The notes: generated from the letters alone by a model not told the origin. A stretch of 19,443 nucleotides of DNA from JAPLDA01 sp043783155 (GCA_043783155.1 JAYVZS010000148.1:1-19443), one strand, 5' to 3'; shown: positions 7,209 through 16,208, counted from the stretch's first letter. Program-made: numbers and translations.

Positions 7209-8429
7209 TCAGCCATTCTCCTTCAAAATGAAACGTGCGGTGAACATAGTGTCAGCTTGTTTGCCCAAACCGGTGATATATCCTGATTTCTGTAAGGAAA
7301 GCTTTGTATTTGCCTCTATCCACTTTACGTTCAGTTCATTTTCCTCTTTAAAAACGGAACATGTGATATAAACCAAGGGCTGTCCGGCTTTCAAAACAGA
7401 TGCAAGATTCAGGATGATATTTCTCTGCAGAGTTATAAAATGCGCTACCGATTTTTCATCAAACATGGTTAACCATTCAGGAGTTCGTGCCCAGGTTCCT
7501 GAACCGGTGCAGGGAACATCGGCGAGAATTCCGAATTGAGGATTAGAAATTGTGGATTGGAAGTTGGAAGTTGGAAATTGGAAATTAGAAAGCGGAAGCG
7601 TTAAATCGAATTGTCTTGTTTTGATTTTCTTTATTCCAACTTTGTTAAACCGCTCTTCTAAATTCAATAAGATGGCGGGACGAATATCCGTTGCGAAAAT
7701 ATTCAGTGATGGTTCAGCATCAGCCATCATCAGCGCCTTCCCGCCCGATCCGGCACAAGCATCCCACCACGTATCGTTTGGTTTCGGTTGAATAAAATCG
7801 AGTGTTTGCTGCGAGGACCAATCCTGAATTTCAAAATACCCGTTGATGAAGGAGTCGGTTTTTTCGAGTGAAGTTGAGTTTAATAAAGAGACCGACAAAG
7901 GATTCTGTTCGTCTTGTTCAAATAAAAAGTTCTTGGTTCTTAATTCTTTGTTCACCGCGTCCGCATGTTCTCTTCGAATTCTGATCCAGAGCTTAGGTTG
8001 TTGAAGAAATGATTCGGTGAATTTTTTCCTGTCAACCTGCTCGCTCAGTAAATCACCAAAAGGAAAAATTTGTTCGGGATTGAATTGAGGATGTTGCTCT
8101 TTAACCTTACTTATTTTTTCTGCAAGTGAACCGCTAACATCTTCTTCTTTCAAGAGTGAAAACTTCTCGATGCAATACGAAAGTAACGGATTGGAATTTG
8201 CAGAACAAAGAAAATTAGCAATGGTTAAACGTTCGCTCAATCTTAAATCGCTTAACGCCTTTCCCAACCTGAAATAATTGTACGAGAACGAAGAAGCAAG
8301 ACGTCTGTCATTCGAACCCATCTGCGGATGAGCTTTGAAAAAAGTTTTCAAGGTGCGGCTCAACGGCTCATTCAGCTTGTATTGCTCAATGATTCTGTAA
8401 ATAATTTTAAGTTGATTTTCTTCCCGCAT
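7209..8429 (-). CDS. RsmB/NOP-family 16S rRNA (cytosine-C5) methyltransferase
   Basis: SAM-dependent RNA m5C methyltransferase of the RsmB/NOP2 family, probably modifying 16S rRNA in the cytoplasm. The SAM-binding motif DACAGSGGK is at residues 223-231. Motif IV, DVPCTGSGTW, supplies Cys307, and motif VI, YITC, supplies Cys357; these are the two cysteines used for product release and catalysis. The N-terminal ~130 residues look like the NusB-like helical region of RsmB. I chose the ATG at 8429 (406 residues, MREENQLKIIYRII). The in-frame ATG at 8492 adds 21 residues without family character and lies inside an intergenic palindrome (8466-8544). Residues 281-299, just before motif IV, are a low-complexity Asn/Phe/Gln/Ser insert encoded by a heptamer DNA repeat. 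The gene starts 261 bp from the divergent ftsK. I am sure of the family but not of the exact target base, so no symbol is given. Confidence 0.9.
   Translation of the reverse strand: MREENQLKIIYRIIEQYKLNEPLSRTLKTFFKAHPQMGSNDRRLASSFSYNYFRLGKALSDLRLSERLTIANFLCSANSNPLLSYCIEKFSLLKEEDVSGSLAEKISKVKEQHPQFNPEQIFPFGDLLSEQVDRKKFTESFLQQPKLWIRIRREHADAVNKELRTKNFLFEQDEQNPLSVSLLNSTSLEKTDSFINGYFEIQDWSSQQTLDFIQPKPNDTWWDACAGSGGKALMMADAEPSLNIFATDIRPAILLNLEERFNKVGIKKIKTRQFDLTLPLSNFQFPTSNFQSTISNPQFGILADVPCTGSGTWARTPEWLTMFDEKSVAHFITLQRNIILNLASVLKAGQPLVYITCSVFKEENELNVKWIEANTKLSLQKSGYITGLGKQADTMFTARFILKENG
7533..7589. repeat. In-frame low-complexity heptamer repeat inside the methyltransferase gene
   Basis: On the plus strand four heptamers run head to tail: AAGTTGG at 7561-7567 and 7568-7574, AAATTGG at 7575-7581, AAATTAG at 7582-7588. 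Similar purine/T-rich sequence continues back to about 7533. On the coding (minus) strand the 57 bp add 19 codons (SNFQFPTSNFQSTISNPQF) without breaking the frame. The residues fall between the FDLTLPL and ILADVPC segments, which in other family members are joined by a shorter loop. The repeat resembles intergenic low-complexity sequence rather than ordinary coding sequence. Confidence 0.75.
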
Positions 8430-8465
8430 TGGACAAATATCGCTTAAATATATTTCTCGAATATA

Positions 8466-8544
8466 TTTCACGCAAAGGCGCGAAGAACGCAAAGGGAAAT
8501 ATTGCGATGGCTTGTCTTAGCGAACTTTGCGCCTTTACGAGAAA
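8466..8544. repeat. Imperfect palindrome between the divergent methyltransferase gene and ftsK
   Basis: Arms at 8466-8490 and 8520-8544 are inverted copies matching at 20 of 25 positions, separated by 29 nt. The core is CGCAAAGGCGCGAAG in the left arm and CTTTGCGCCTTTACG in the right. It occupies much of the 261-bp gap 8430-8690, which otherwise shows no gene. The next 146 bp before ftsK hold no clear TTTG/TAnnTTTG pair. It could form a long hairpin if transcribed. A related element lies at 18841-18939. Confidence 0.7.
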
Positions 8545-8690
8545 TACTCACTAAAATCTTACAAGTTCAAAATAACCTCGCTACGCCCCTCGTTCAAACC
8601 CTTGAAAAACCTGTTCATATCTTTTGAAACACTTACCACTACAAGTTTTCAGTAATATTAATTTTACTTCCTGCACCAATAAAGGCATTC

Positions 8691-11138
8691 ATGGCTTCGA
8701 AAGCGAACCGATTAAAATCAGAAGAAGGAGAAGAGAAAGAAAAAACCAAAAAGCCGAAGGGCTCCAAAGGACGGTTTAAATCATTCAGGAGTTTTCTTGC
8801 CGATGAACGTACGCATAAAATCGGCGGACTCGTTTTGCTGTTGCTTTCTTTTTTTCTGCTCGTTGCATTTACATCTAACCTTTTTACATGGAAGGATGAT
8901 CAGGCCATTGCCGGCGCTGATTCACCATGGCAACTGCTTTTTAAAAATGATTTGCAGGTAGAAAACTGGCTGGGAAAAATCGGCGCGATTGTTTCGCTGC
9001 AATTCATCAACCACTGGTTTGGTATCTGCGCATTCGTTTTTCCCTTTTTACTTTTTCTTACAGGAGTCAGAATTCTTTTTGAAGTTACACTGCTCCCTTT
9101 CGGAAAAACAATCCGCTATTCATTTTTCGGAATCATCTGGCTATCCGCATTTCTCGGATATATCTTCCACTCTTCTTCCCTGCTCGTTTTGGCAGGAGGA
9201 TATGGTTACCAATTGAGTCAATCATTAACAAATCTTCTTGGGTTCATCGGCGCCGGTGCTTTGCTCGTTTTCACTTTTGTCGGCTTCCTCGTGGTTGCTT
9301 TCAACATTCCATTCAAACGGAAGCTGGAGGAAATGATCGAAAGTCCTGAACCTGCTCTTGACGTTGAACCCATCAAGGAAAATATTGAACTGATCAACGT
9401 GATGAAAACGGATGAACCTCCGCGCACCATCGAACTTGAACTCGGCAACGAAGAAGAACCCGAAGAAGAGGAAGAAATTGAAGAGGAACCGGTCGACGAA
9501 GAAGAAGCGGAAGAGCCAACAGTGGAAGTTCCTGAAGAAGGTGTGGTCATGGAAATTGAACCGGTGGCGGAAGATGAAGTCGCAGGAGAAATTACCAGCG
9601 ACGACCTGGTACAGGCATTAGGTGAATACGATCCTACTCTTGATTTATCGGGCTATCAATATCCAACATTGGATCTCCTTGAAAATTACGGCGAGAAAAA
9701 AATTGAAGTAAATAAAGAAGAACTGGAAGCAAATAAAAATAAGATCGTTGAAACACTCAGCCATTACAACATTGCCATCGATAAAATCAAAGCGACAATC
9801 GGTCCAACGGTTACATTATTTGAAATAGTTCCACAAGCAGGAGTCCGTATTTCAAAAATTAAAAACTTAGAGGATGATATCGCTTTGAGTCTTTCGGCGC
9901 TCGGTATCCGCATCATCGCTCCCATTCCGGGCAAAGGAACCATTGGTATTGAAGTGCCAAATCAAAAGCCCGAAATTGTTCCGATGAAAACCGTTCTCGC
10001 TTCCGAAAAATTTGTGAACAGCGATTACGAATTACCGATTGCTCTTGGCAAAACAATTTCGAATGAAGTGTATGTGGCTGATCTTGCCAAGATGCCTCAC
10101 TTGCTGATGGCCGGTGCAACGGGACAGGGAAAATCAGTCGGGCTGAATGCTGTGCTTGTTTCGTTGTTATATAAAAAACATCCGGCGCAGGTAAAATTTA
10201 TTCTTGTCGATCCGAAGAAAGTGGAGCTCACGCTGTTCAAAACCATCGAGCGACATTTTCTCGCCAAACTTCCCGGAGAAGCGGAGGCAATCATCACCGA
10301 TACAAAGAAAGTGGTGAACACGCTGAACTCTCTTTGCATTGAAATGGATCAGCGCTATGATTTATTAAAAGACGCTCAGGTTCGGAACATCAAAGAGTAC
10401 AACACCAAGTTTATTTCACGCAAACTGAATCCGAATAACGGACATAAGTTTTTGCCTTATATCATTCTTGTGGTGGATGAGTTTGCCGATCTGATTATGA
10501 CTGCTGGTAAAGAGATAGAAACTCCGATCGCGCGTCTTGCACAACTTGCCCGTGCCATCGGTATTCACCTGATCATCGCGACACAACGTCCGTCTGTAAA
10601 TATTATTACCGGAACTATTAAGGCAAACTTCCCGGCCCGACTTGCTTTCCGTGTGACTTCTAAAATTGATTCAAGAACTATTCTTGATGCCGGTGGCGCT
10701 GATCAGTTGATTGGTCGCGGTGACATGTTGTTGTCGACCGGTGCAGATGTGATTCGTTTGCAATGTGCATTTGTAGACACTCCTGAAGTAGATCGGATCA
10801 CAGCCTTCATCGGATCACAGCGTGGATATTCTGACGCGCATCTCTTGCCTGAATATGTGGATGAAAGCGGCGAAGGTTCGAAAGAATTTGATCCCGACGA
10901 CCGTGATCCGTTGTTTGAAGAGGCAGCACAGATCATTGTTCAACATCAGCAGGGGTCAGCGTCATTATTACAACGCAGATTAAAACTCGGTTATAACCGC
11001 GCCGGAAGAATCATCGATCAGTTAGAAGCAGCAAAAATCATCGGCCACTTCGAAGGCAGCAAAGCCCGTGAAGTTTTGATTAAAGATCCGATGACGCTGG
11101 AACAGATACTGCTTGGATTGAGGAACAGGGAGAGTTAG
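8691..11138 (+). CDS. ftsK: DNA translocase FtsK
   Basis: An 815-residue FtsK/SpoIIIE translocase that anchors at the division septum and pumps DNA to complete chromosome segregation and dimer resolution. Four membrane spans are visible (~44-62, 108-130, 142-160, 184-205). A strongly acidic Glu-rich linker follows (~250-300), then the RecA-like motor with Walker A GATGQGKS at 475-482 and Walker B ILVVDE (D596, E597). A C-terminal winged-helix gamma domain, which in this family reads KOPS polarity sites, spans ~743-815 and includes LQRRLKLGYNRAGRIIDQLE. The linker is short compared with E. coli FtsK (~1330 residues), as usual outside enterobacteria. The start is the only ATG giving the basic cytoplasmic N-terminus. 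A LolA-like gene follows after 126 bp, an order I recall as common in Bacteroidota. Confidence 0.97.
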   Translation: MASKANRLKSEEGEEKEKTKKPKGSKGRFKSFRSFLADERTHKIGGLVLLLLSFFLLVAFTSNLFTWKDDQAIAGADSPWQLLFKNDLQVENWLGKIGAIVSLQFINHWFGICAFVFPFLLFLTGVRILFEVTLLPFGKTIRYSFFGIIWLSAFLGYIFHSSSLLVLAGGYGYQLSQSLTNLLGFIGAGALLVFTFVGFLVVAFNIPFKRKLEEMIESPEPALDVEPIKENIELINVMKTDEPPRTIELELGNEEEPEEEEEIEEEPVDEEEAEEPTVEVPEEGVVMEIEPVAEDEVAGEITSDDLVQALGEYDPTLDLSGYQYPTLDLLENYGEKKIEVNKEELEANKNKIVETLSHYNIAIDKIKATIGPTVTLFEIVPQAGVRISKIKNLEDDIALSLSALGIRIIAPIPGKGTIGIEVPNQKPEIVPMKTVLASEKFVNSDYELPIALGKTISNEVYVADLAKMPHLLMAGATGQGKSVGLNAVLVSLLYKKHPAQVKFILVDPKKVELTLFKTIERHFLAKLPGEAEAIITDTKKVVNTLNSLCIEMDQRYDLLKDAQVRNIKEYNTKFISRKLNPNNGHKFLPYIILVVDEFADLIMTAGKEIETPIARLAQLARAIGIHLIIATQRPSVNIITGTIKANFPARLAFRVTSKIDSRTILDAGGADQLIGRGDMLLSTGADVIRLQCAFVDTPEVDRITAFIGSQRGYSDAHLLPEYVDESGEGSKEFDPDDRDPLFEEAAQIIVQHQQGSASLLQRRLKLGYNRAGRIIDQLEAAKIIGHFEGSKAREVLIKDPMTLEQILLGLRNRES

Positions 11139-11141
11139 AAA

Positions 11142-11169
11142 AAGTGTTTAAGTGAGTAAGTGTTTAAGA
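11142..11169. repeat. Direct repeat AAGTGTTTAAG between ftsK and the lolA-like gene
   Basis: The 11-mer AAGTGTTTAAG occurs at 11142-11152 and 11158-11168 (period 16), joined by TGAGT. It starts four bases after the ftsK stop codon, and a further low-complexity stretch (GTTGTCAGTTCC onward) follows. There is no stem followed by a T-run, so it is not an intrinsic terminator. Confidence 0.55.
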
Positions 11170-11205
11170 AGTTGTCAGTTCCTGGTTATTAGTTGTGGAA
11201 TGGAA

Positions 11206-11235
11206 TTTGTTTAACCGGAATTAAACCTATTTTTG
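11206..11235 (+). promoter_or_regulatory. Bacteroidota primary-sigma promoter for the lolA-like gene
   Basis: TTTG at 11206-11209 is followed after 18 nt by TATTTTTG at 11228-11235, a full match to the Bacteroidota consensus TTTG-N(17-23)-TAnnTTTG. Transcription would start near 11241, giving a leader of about 24 nt to the ATG at 11265. This suggests the carrier gene can be expressed independently of ftsK. Confidence 0.65.
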
Positions 11236-11264
11236 CTCCTTCTATCGAGCACCAAAACAAGATC

Positions 11265-11924
11265 ATGAAAACCAAACTCAGTAGTTCATTTGCATTGCTT
11301 TTTTTGACGAGTCTTTTTGCATTTTCTCAAACTCAACAAACAGATAAGAAGGCAGATGATATCTTACACGGAGTCAGCTCGAAATACAAATCTTATAAAT
11401 CGGTGAAAGCGACGTTCGTGATCACCGTTGAGAACACAAAAGACAAGATCAACGATGTGCAGAAAGGCACCATTTTTTTGAAAGGAAATAAGTATAAATT
11501 AGAGGTCGCCGGACAAGACATTATCTCCGATGGCAAGACTCGCTGGACGTATGTAAAGGACGCCAATGAAGTTCAGATTGATAATATCAAGACAGACGAA
11601 AACTCCATCACTCCTTCCAACATTTTTACGATGTATGAGAAGGGCTGGTTGTTCAAATTTACCGGCGAGCAAACCGAAAAAGGAATGGTTTATCAATTGG
11701 TAGAACTCGTGCCGATTGATCCTAAAAAGAAAAACATTTTTAAAGTGAAGCTGACCATCAACAAAAATGACAAGTTTATTTCCACGGCAAAAGTATTTAA
11801 CAAGAACGGCAGCATTCAAACCATTTCCGTTGACAAACTCACTCCTGATGCTGCAACCAGCGATTCACTTTTTTCTTTCAGCGTAGTGAAATATCCGGGA
11901 GCTGAGGTGATTGATTTGAGGTAA
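11265..11924 (+). CDS. LolA-like outer-membrane lipoprotein carrier protein
   Basis: A 219-residue periplasmic protein of the LolA/LolB-like fold, expected to bind lipoproteins released from the inner membrane and ferry them across the periplasm. The start at 11265 gives a standard signal peptide with probable cleavage between S21 and Q22 (LFAFS|Q). The upstream in-frame ATG at 11193 adds 24 non-signal residues and lies before the predicted promoter, so I reject it. Family features are the early strand KATFVITVEN, the repeated short beta strands (GTIFLKGNKYKLEVAGQ, SDGKTRWTYV) and a late NIFKVKLTINKNDKFISTAK segment. No partner LolB or LolCDE is in the window. Family assignment rests on pattern recognition, so I do not assign a symbol. 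Confidence 0.85.
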   Translation: MKTKLSSSFALLFLTSLFAFSQTQQTDKKADDILHGVSSKYKSYKSVKATFVITVENTKDKINDVQKGTIFLKGNKYKLEVAGQDIISDGKTRWTYVKDANEVQIDNIKTDENSITPSNIFTMYEKGWLFKFTGEQTEKGMVYQLVELVPIDPKKKNIFKVKLTINKNDKFISTAKVFNKNGSIQTISVDKLTPDAATSDSLFSFSVVKYPGAEVIDLR

Positions 11925-11959
11925 ATAGGTGGAAGAAATAAGGAAGAATGAACAAGAAA

Positions 11960-12063
11960 TAAACCTGGATCGTAATCTCGACGAGGTTTACTCTTTAAAT
12001 AAATATCTAAACGACAATCTTCATCTTTGCCCTTTAATAATACGAATCAACCTCTTCGAGGTT
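11960..12063. repeat. Two AAACCT/AGGTTT inverted-repeat elements in the lolA-like to PKD spacer
   Basis: The 243-bp spacer 11925-12167 holds two related dyads. The first has 7-bp arms TAAACCT (11960-11966) and AGGTTTA (11984-11990) with a 17-nt loop. The second is AACCTC-TTC-GAGGTT at 12049-12063. Both are followed by similar sequence (GAGGTTTACTC at 11983-11993, GAGGTTTAGCTC at 12058-12069). Neither has a T-run, so neither is a typical terminator. No small gene or consensus promoter is visible in the spacer. Confidence 0.5.
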
Positions 12064-12167
12064 TAGCTCAGAAATTTCCACTTTCATTCTTTGTTACAAT
12101 TTCACCCTTTAGTATTAGTTGCTTTTCAATATAATGGTTGTTAATTAGATGAAAATTAAACGGACGG

Positions 12168-15100
12168 ATGAAGAAATCTTTACGGATTATTTTCTCTTTA
12201 ATAACACTTCTTTTTCTCCGGCATTCTTCGGAGGCCCAACTCACCGCGAACTTTACCGCAACAGTAACATCGGGTTGCGCGCCGCTAACAGTGGTCTTCA
12301 CGAACACATCAACAGGGGGCGCGACATCTTTCAACTGGAATTTCGGGAACACTAATTCGTCAACGAATCAGAATCCCGGTGCTACTTACAGCGTGCCCGG
12401 AACATACACGGTTACGCTAACGGTTTCGAACGGAACCACCACCGACCAGGAAGTAAAAACAAATTACATCACTGTTTATTCAAATCCCGTTGCATCGTTT
12501 ACTGCGACTCCGGATACGGCTTGCGTTGGTTCACCGATTTCATTTCACAGTACTTCCTCTTCCGGAACAGGTGGTGCTGTCAATCACTGGCGATGGAATT
12601 TCGGTGACGGAAACATCGACAATGTGTCCGGTTTAAATGCCTCTCATGGTTATTCCTTCCCTCAAACATTCGGCGTAAACCTGATTGTTTCAGATAGTCA
12701 TGGGTGCAACAGTACAATCTCTAAAAATGTGGTGGCGGTAAACGGACCGGTTGCTAATTTCACCACTACACCTGCTTCGGGATGCAATGCACCACTATTA
12801 ATTGCATGCACGAATACAACTTCAGGAACTGTGAGCAGTTACCAATGGAGCTTTGGAGATGCCGCCAACGGAGCGAATAATTCGTCAACCTTAACAAATC
12901 CGTTTCACACATTCAATGCAACCGGAACATATACGATTACGTTAACGGCACATTCGGGATCATGTACTGCCATTCATTCGTATGCTTTGCAAATACAATA
13001 TACCACGGCGGCGTTTTCTACTGACTCCGCCATCTGCGACGGCGATACGGCTTTCTTCACCAACAATACAATTCCCTCCAATGCAACTTACACCTGGGAT
13101 TTCGGTGACGGAACGACAGATCAAACAACCAATCCATTTCATCACTATCAATCTCCCGGTTTTTATACTGTACATCTTACGAGTACTGCAAATGGCTGCA
13201 CCAACTCAACTACAAGAGTAGTTCATGTGAGGGCAAGGCCAAATGCAATACTCAACGCGATACCAATCGTAAGTTGTTTGAATCCTCAAATCGTTTCATT
13301 CACCATTCTCAATCCCAATATAGCAAGTTGCATTTGGAACTTTGGTGATCCGTTAAGCGGCAGCAGCGACACCTCTTTTCTCCTGGCTCCAACTCATACT
13401 TATAATTATTATGCAATCTATTTACCTTATGCAATCGTTACTGATATTTATGGTTGTAAGGATACTACTCCAATGTCACCTCCTCAACCCACTGTTAATC
13501 TTTTGTCATTATCTGCAACTATCAAAGTAATTAAGGACAGCGTTCCCTATAATATTGCCGGACCTGACAGTGGCTGCGTACCTTTGACCTTGCTCTTTAA
13601 GGCCGACCAGACTAATTATCCGACCTTCCCGATCTCCCAGTGCATCTGGAACTTTGATGACGGTACCGGAAATTTTATCACAACATCGGATACGATCCGG
13701 CATACATTTACTTCTGTCAGGTATTACACTGTTTCATTAACAATTACTACACCCACCGGTTGCTCTGATACGCATGTACGAAAGATAGGAGCTGGAACAC
13801 CACCGAACGCGAGCTTTATAACCTCAGCAACTACGATATGCTTTGGTGACACAATCTTTTTTACCGGCACAACTCCTCCAATCACCACAAGTTATTTTTG
13901 GGATTATGGTGATGGAACAACCATTGTAGGAGACAGCATAACCGCTCATATTTATAATTCAGATACAGCGGTTATAAGTCCTTTCACTGTTACAATGGTC
14001 GCATTCAATCATGGTTGTCCGGATACATCTATTCAACAACATCTCATCACCGTACTTCCTCCGGTTCCTAATTTTGGATATCAACACGACTGCACTGATC
14101 ATTTTACATACGCCTTCTTCAACTTCTCAAGGGGATCTACCAATGTTCAATGGTATTTCGGAGACACAACAGCAATTTCAACAATCGAAAATGCTACTCA
14201 TACATTTTTGTTTACCGGTATGGATACGATTACAATTACAGCTTTCGACAGTATAACCGGATGTTCGTATCACTATTACCGTGTCGTGGCCATCACAGAT
14301 CCTGTTGCCCGTTTTACAACAACACCTCCTGCAGGTTGCGTTCCTTTATCAGTCAACTTTACCGACAATTCTCAAGACGCGGTGGCCGCTTCTTATTTCT
14401 GGACATTTGGTGATCCTGCAAGTGTATCGAATGATACTTCTTATTTATTGAATCCAACGCACACATTCAATGCGACAGGCGTTTATCATGTTCAATTGAA
14501 TATTAAAGATGTTTATAATTGTCTTGATTCAATCATCAAGGATGTTCATGTATTCGGAGCCACTGCAGGTTTCACATCCAATGTTACTTCCGGATGCGCT
14601 CCGTTAAATCTAACTTTCTCCGATACAAGTCTTACAGCAGGATCATCTATCATTTCTCATCAATGGGATTTCGGAAACGGAACAACTACGGTAACGACAC
14701 CATCCATCGCTCATGCCTATCCGCTTCCCGGCACCTATTCTGTAACGTTATCTGTTGTTGATTCAAGTGGATGCCAGTCAACGACAACCTATTCGGCTTA
14801 CATCAATACGTTTATTCCAGAACCTGCCGTCGTCATCAGCGATACATTTGCTTGTCCGGGGCAACCCATTACATTCGATATTTCTTCCGGGTCATACGTA
14901 GTCGCTCCCTTGTTTTACGAAATCAGTTACGGAGATTTTACAAATGATACCCTCACGGCATCTTCTTCCACACAACAATTTACGCATGCTTATGCATCCA
15001 ACAACAGTTACCCGATTTCTATTCATGTTACAGATGCAATCGGCTGCGACAGCACAATCACCAGTCACCTGACGATTCTAAAACCAACGGCGAATTACGG

Positions 15101-16190
15101 CGTAAGTATTCTGGATACATGTGTCAGTCAGCCGCCATTCAATACGAACATCACCACAACGTTTGCAACGTTCTCGGATCTATCTACCGGAATGCCTGGA
15201 GCAACGGGCAATTCATGGTATTGGAATTTTGGAACGGCTGCAGGAACACAATCTGTTTTGCAGAACCCGACAGCCCAATACAACACACCGGGTTTTTACA
15301 CGCCTCAATTAATTGTGACGAATGCTGCGGGATGCAGTGATACGGCAAGGTTAGACAGCATCGTGAATGTTCCGGGACCATCCGGAAATTTTTCTCTTGT
15401 GCCTTCTAACGGCTGCGCGCCACTCACGGTTAATTTTTCAGGTTCAACTGCAACAGGAGGATTATTTTATACCTGGGATTTCGGTGATGGAAATATTTTA
15501 TCTGAAATTCCCGACTCCAATGTGATGCATACTTATATCCGTGACGGAACATACAATCCATTTTTTTACATCGGCTACCAGTTACCAAGCGGTTCATTCT
15601 GCAAAGCGGTAGGTCCTAATTTAACCGGACATGTGATCGTAAAAACATTTTTGACCGTCAACATCAATCCTTCTGTGGTCTATGTTCCTGAAGAATATGA
15701 CACCACTGTTTTCGCTGTTGTTTTTGATACTACTCAATCAGGCGGTCCGCCATTTATCTATGCCTGGTCGCCGCTCACGGATATCAGTGCAACAGATTCT
15801 CTCGCCATTGTATCTTTAAACAACAATGCAAGTGCAAGTTATTATTATTGTACCGTCACGAATGCACAAGGATGCAAGGCGACAGACAGCGTACTCGTAC
15901 TTCTTTTTCCGTGTGATACAAAAAGTATTATTCCAAGTGTGTTTACTCCGAATGGTGATAATCTGAATGATACATACTACATCAATTACCTCTGTGCCAC
16001 ACGCGATTTCAGATTTACCGTTTTCAACCGCTGGGGAGAAATCGTCTACGAATCAAACGATCCGTATTTTCATTGGGATGGAAAAAACAAAAGAGGAAAC
16101 GATGTATCGGAAGGAACGTATTACTACATCATGCATGCGTCGAGGCGCGATTCGAACGGATTCATTGAAATCATCCGGCAAAAAAAATAA
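12168..16190 (+). CDS. Secreted multi-PKD-domain protein with gliding-motility-type (T9SS type B) C-terminal domain
   Basis: A 1340-residue exported protein. The signal peptide ends SSEA|Q around residue 23. Thirteen PKD-type repeats of ~80-100 residues follow, recognisable by the W-x-F-G-D-G core (NWNFGN, RWNFGDG, TWDFGDG, FWDYGDG and variants). Many open with a GC[AV]PL-type segment and end in GC, so paired cysteines per repeat probably form disulfides. A final Ig-like region lies at ~1150-1247. The last ~93 residues are a gliding-motility-associated/CHU-type C-terminal domain (VFTPNGDNLNDTY, FNRWGEIVYE, WDGKNKRG, EGTYYYI), the type B signal for export by the type IX system and retention at the surface. 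No enzymatic domain is visible, so I infer an adhesin or surface-matrix protein. The start at 12168 gives the signal peptide directly. Some repeats are degenerate (FDDG in 6, YGDF in 11, FGTAAG in 12). Confidence 0.92.
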   Translation: MKKSLRIIFSLITLLFLRHSSEAQLTANFTATVTSGCAPLTVVFTNTSTGGATSFNWNFGNTNSSTNQNPGATYSVPGTYTVTLTVSNGTTTDQEVKTNYITVYSNPVASFTATPDTACVGSPISFHSTSSSGTGGAVNHWRWNFGDGNIDNVSGLNASHGYSFPQTFGVNLIVSDSHGCNSTISKNVVAVNGPVANFTTTPASGCNAPLLIACTNTTSGTVSSYQWSFGDAANGANNSSTLTNPFHTFNATGTYTITLTAHSGSCTAIHSYALQIQYTTAAFSTDSAICDGDTAFFTNNTIPSNATYTWDFGDGTTDQTTNPFHHYQSPGFYTVHLTSTANGCTNSTTRVVHVRARPNAILNAIPIVSCLNPQIVSFTILNPNIASCIWNFGDPLSGSSDTSFLLAPTHTYNYYAIYLPYAIVTDIYGCKDTTPMSPPQPTVNLLSLSATIKVIKDSVPYNIAGPDSGCVPLTLLFKADQTNYPTFPISQCIWNFDDGTGNFITTSDTIRHTFTSVRYYTVSLTITTPTGCSDTHVRKIGAGTPPNASFITSATTICFGDTIFFTGTTPPITTSYFWDYGDGTTIVGDSITAHIYNSDTAVISPFTVTMVAFNHGCPDTSIQQHLITVLPPVPNFGYQHDCTDHFTYAFFNFSRGSTNVQWYFGDTTAISTIENATHTFLFTGMDTITITAFDSITGCSYHYYRVVAITDPVARFTTTPPAGCVPLSVNFTDNSQDAVAASYFWTFGDPASVSNDTSYLLNPTHTFNATGVYHVQLNIKDVYNCLDSIIKDVHVFGATAGFTSNVTSGCAPLNLTFSDTSLTAGSSIISHQWDFGNGTTTVTTPSIAHAYPLPGTYSVTLSVVDSSGCQSTTTYSAYINTFIPEPAVVISDTFACPGQPITFDISSGSYVVAPLFYEISYGDFTNDTLTASSSTQQFTHAYASNNSYPISIHVTDAIGCDSTITSHLTILKPTANYGVSILDTCVSQPPFNTNITTTFATFSDLSTGMPGATGNSWYWNFGTAAGTQSVLQNPTAQYNTPGFYTPQLIVTNAAGCSDTARLDSIVNVPGPSGNFSLVPSNGCAPLTVNFSGSTATGGLFYTWDFGDGNILSEIPDSNVMHTYIRDGTYNPFFYIGYQLPSGSFCKAVGPNLTGHVIVKTFLTVNINPSVVYVPEEYDTTVFAVVFDTTQSGGPPFIYAWSPLTDISATDSLAIVSLNNNASASYYYCTVTNAQGCKATDSVLVLLFPCDTKSIIPSVFTPNGDNLNDTYYINYLCATRDFRFTVFNRWGEIVYESNDPYFHWDGKNKRGNDVSEGTYYYIMHASRRDSNGFIEIIRQKK

Positions 16191-16208
16191 TTTGCGGGAT
16201 TCAGAGAA

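Noticed and set aside
8430..8492. Longer N-terminus for the methyltransferase from the ATG at 8492
   Set aside because: The 21 added residues have no family character and come from the intergenic palindrome; the ATG at 8429 fits the RsmB-like N-terminus.
11193..11264. Longer N-terminus for the LolA-like protein
   Set aside because: The upstream residues would hide the signal peptide, and the ATG lies before the predicted promoter.
12149..12355. Short plus frame overlapping the start of the PKD gene, and the minus frame 12068-12352
   Set aside because: Both overlap the signal peptide and first repeat of the PKD protein in other frames and have no family features.
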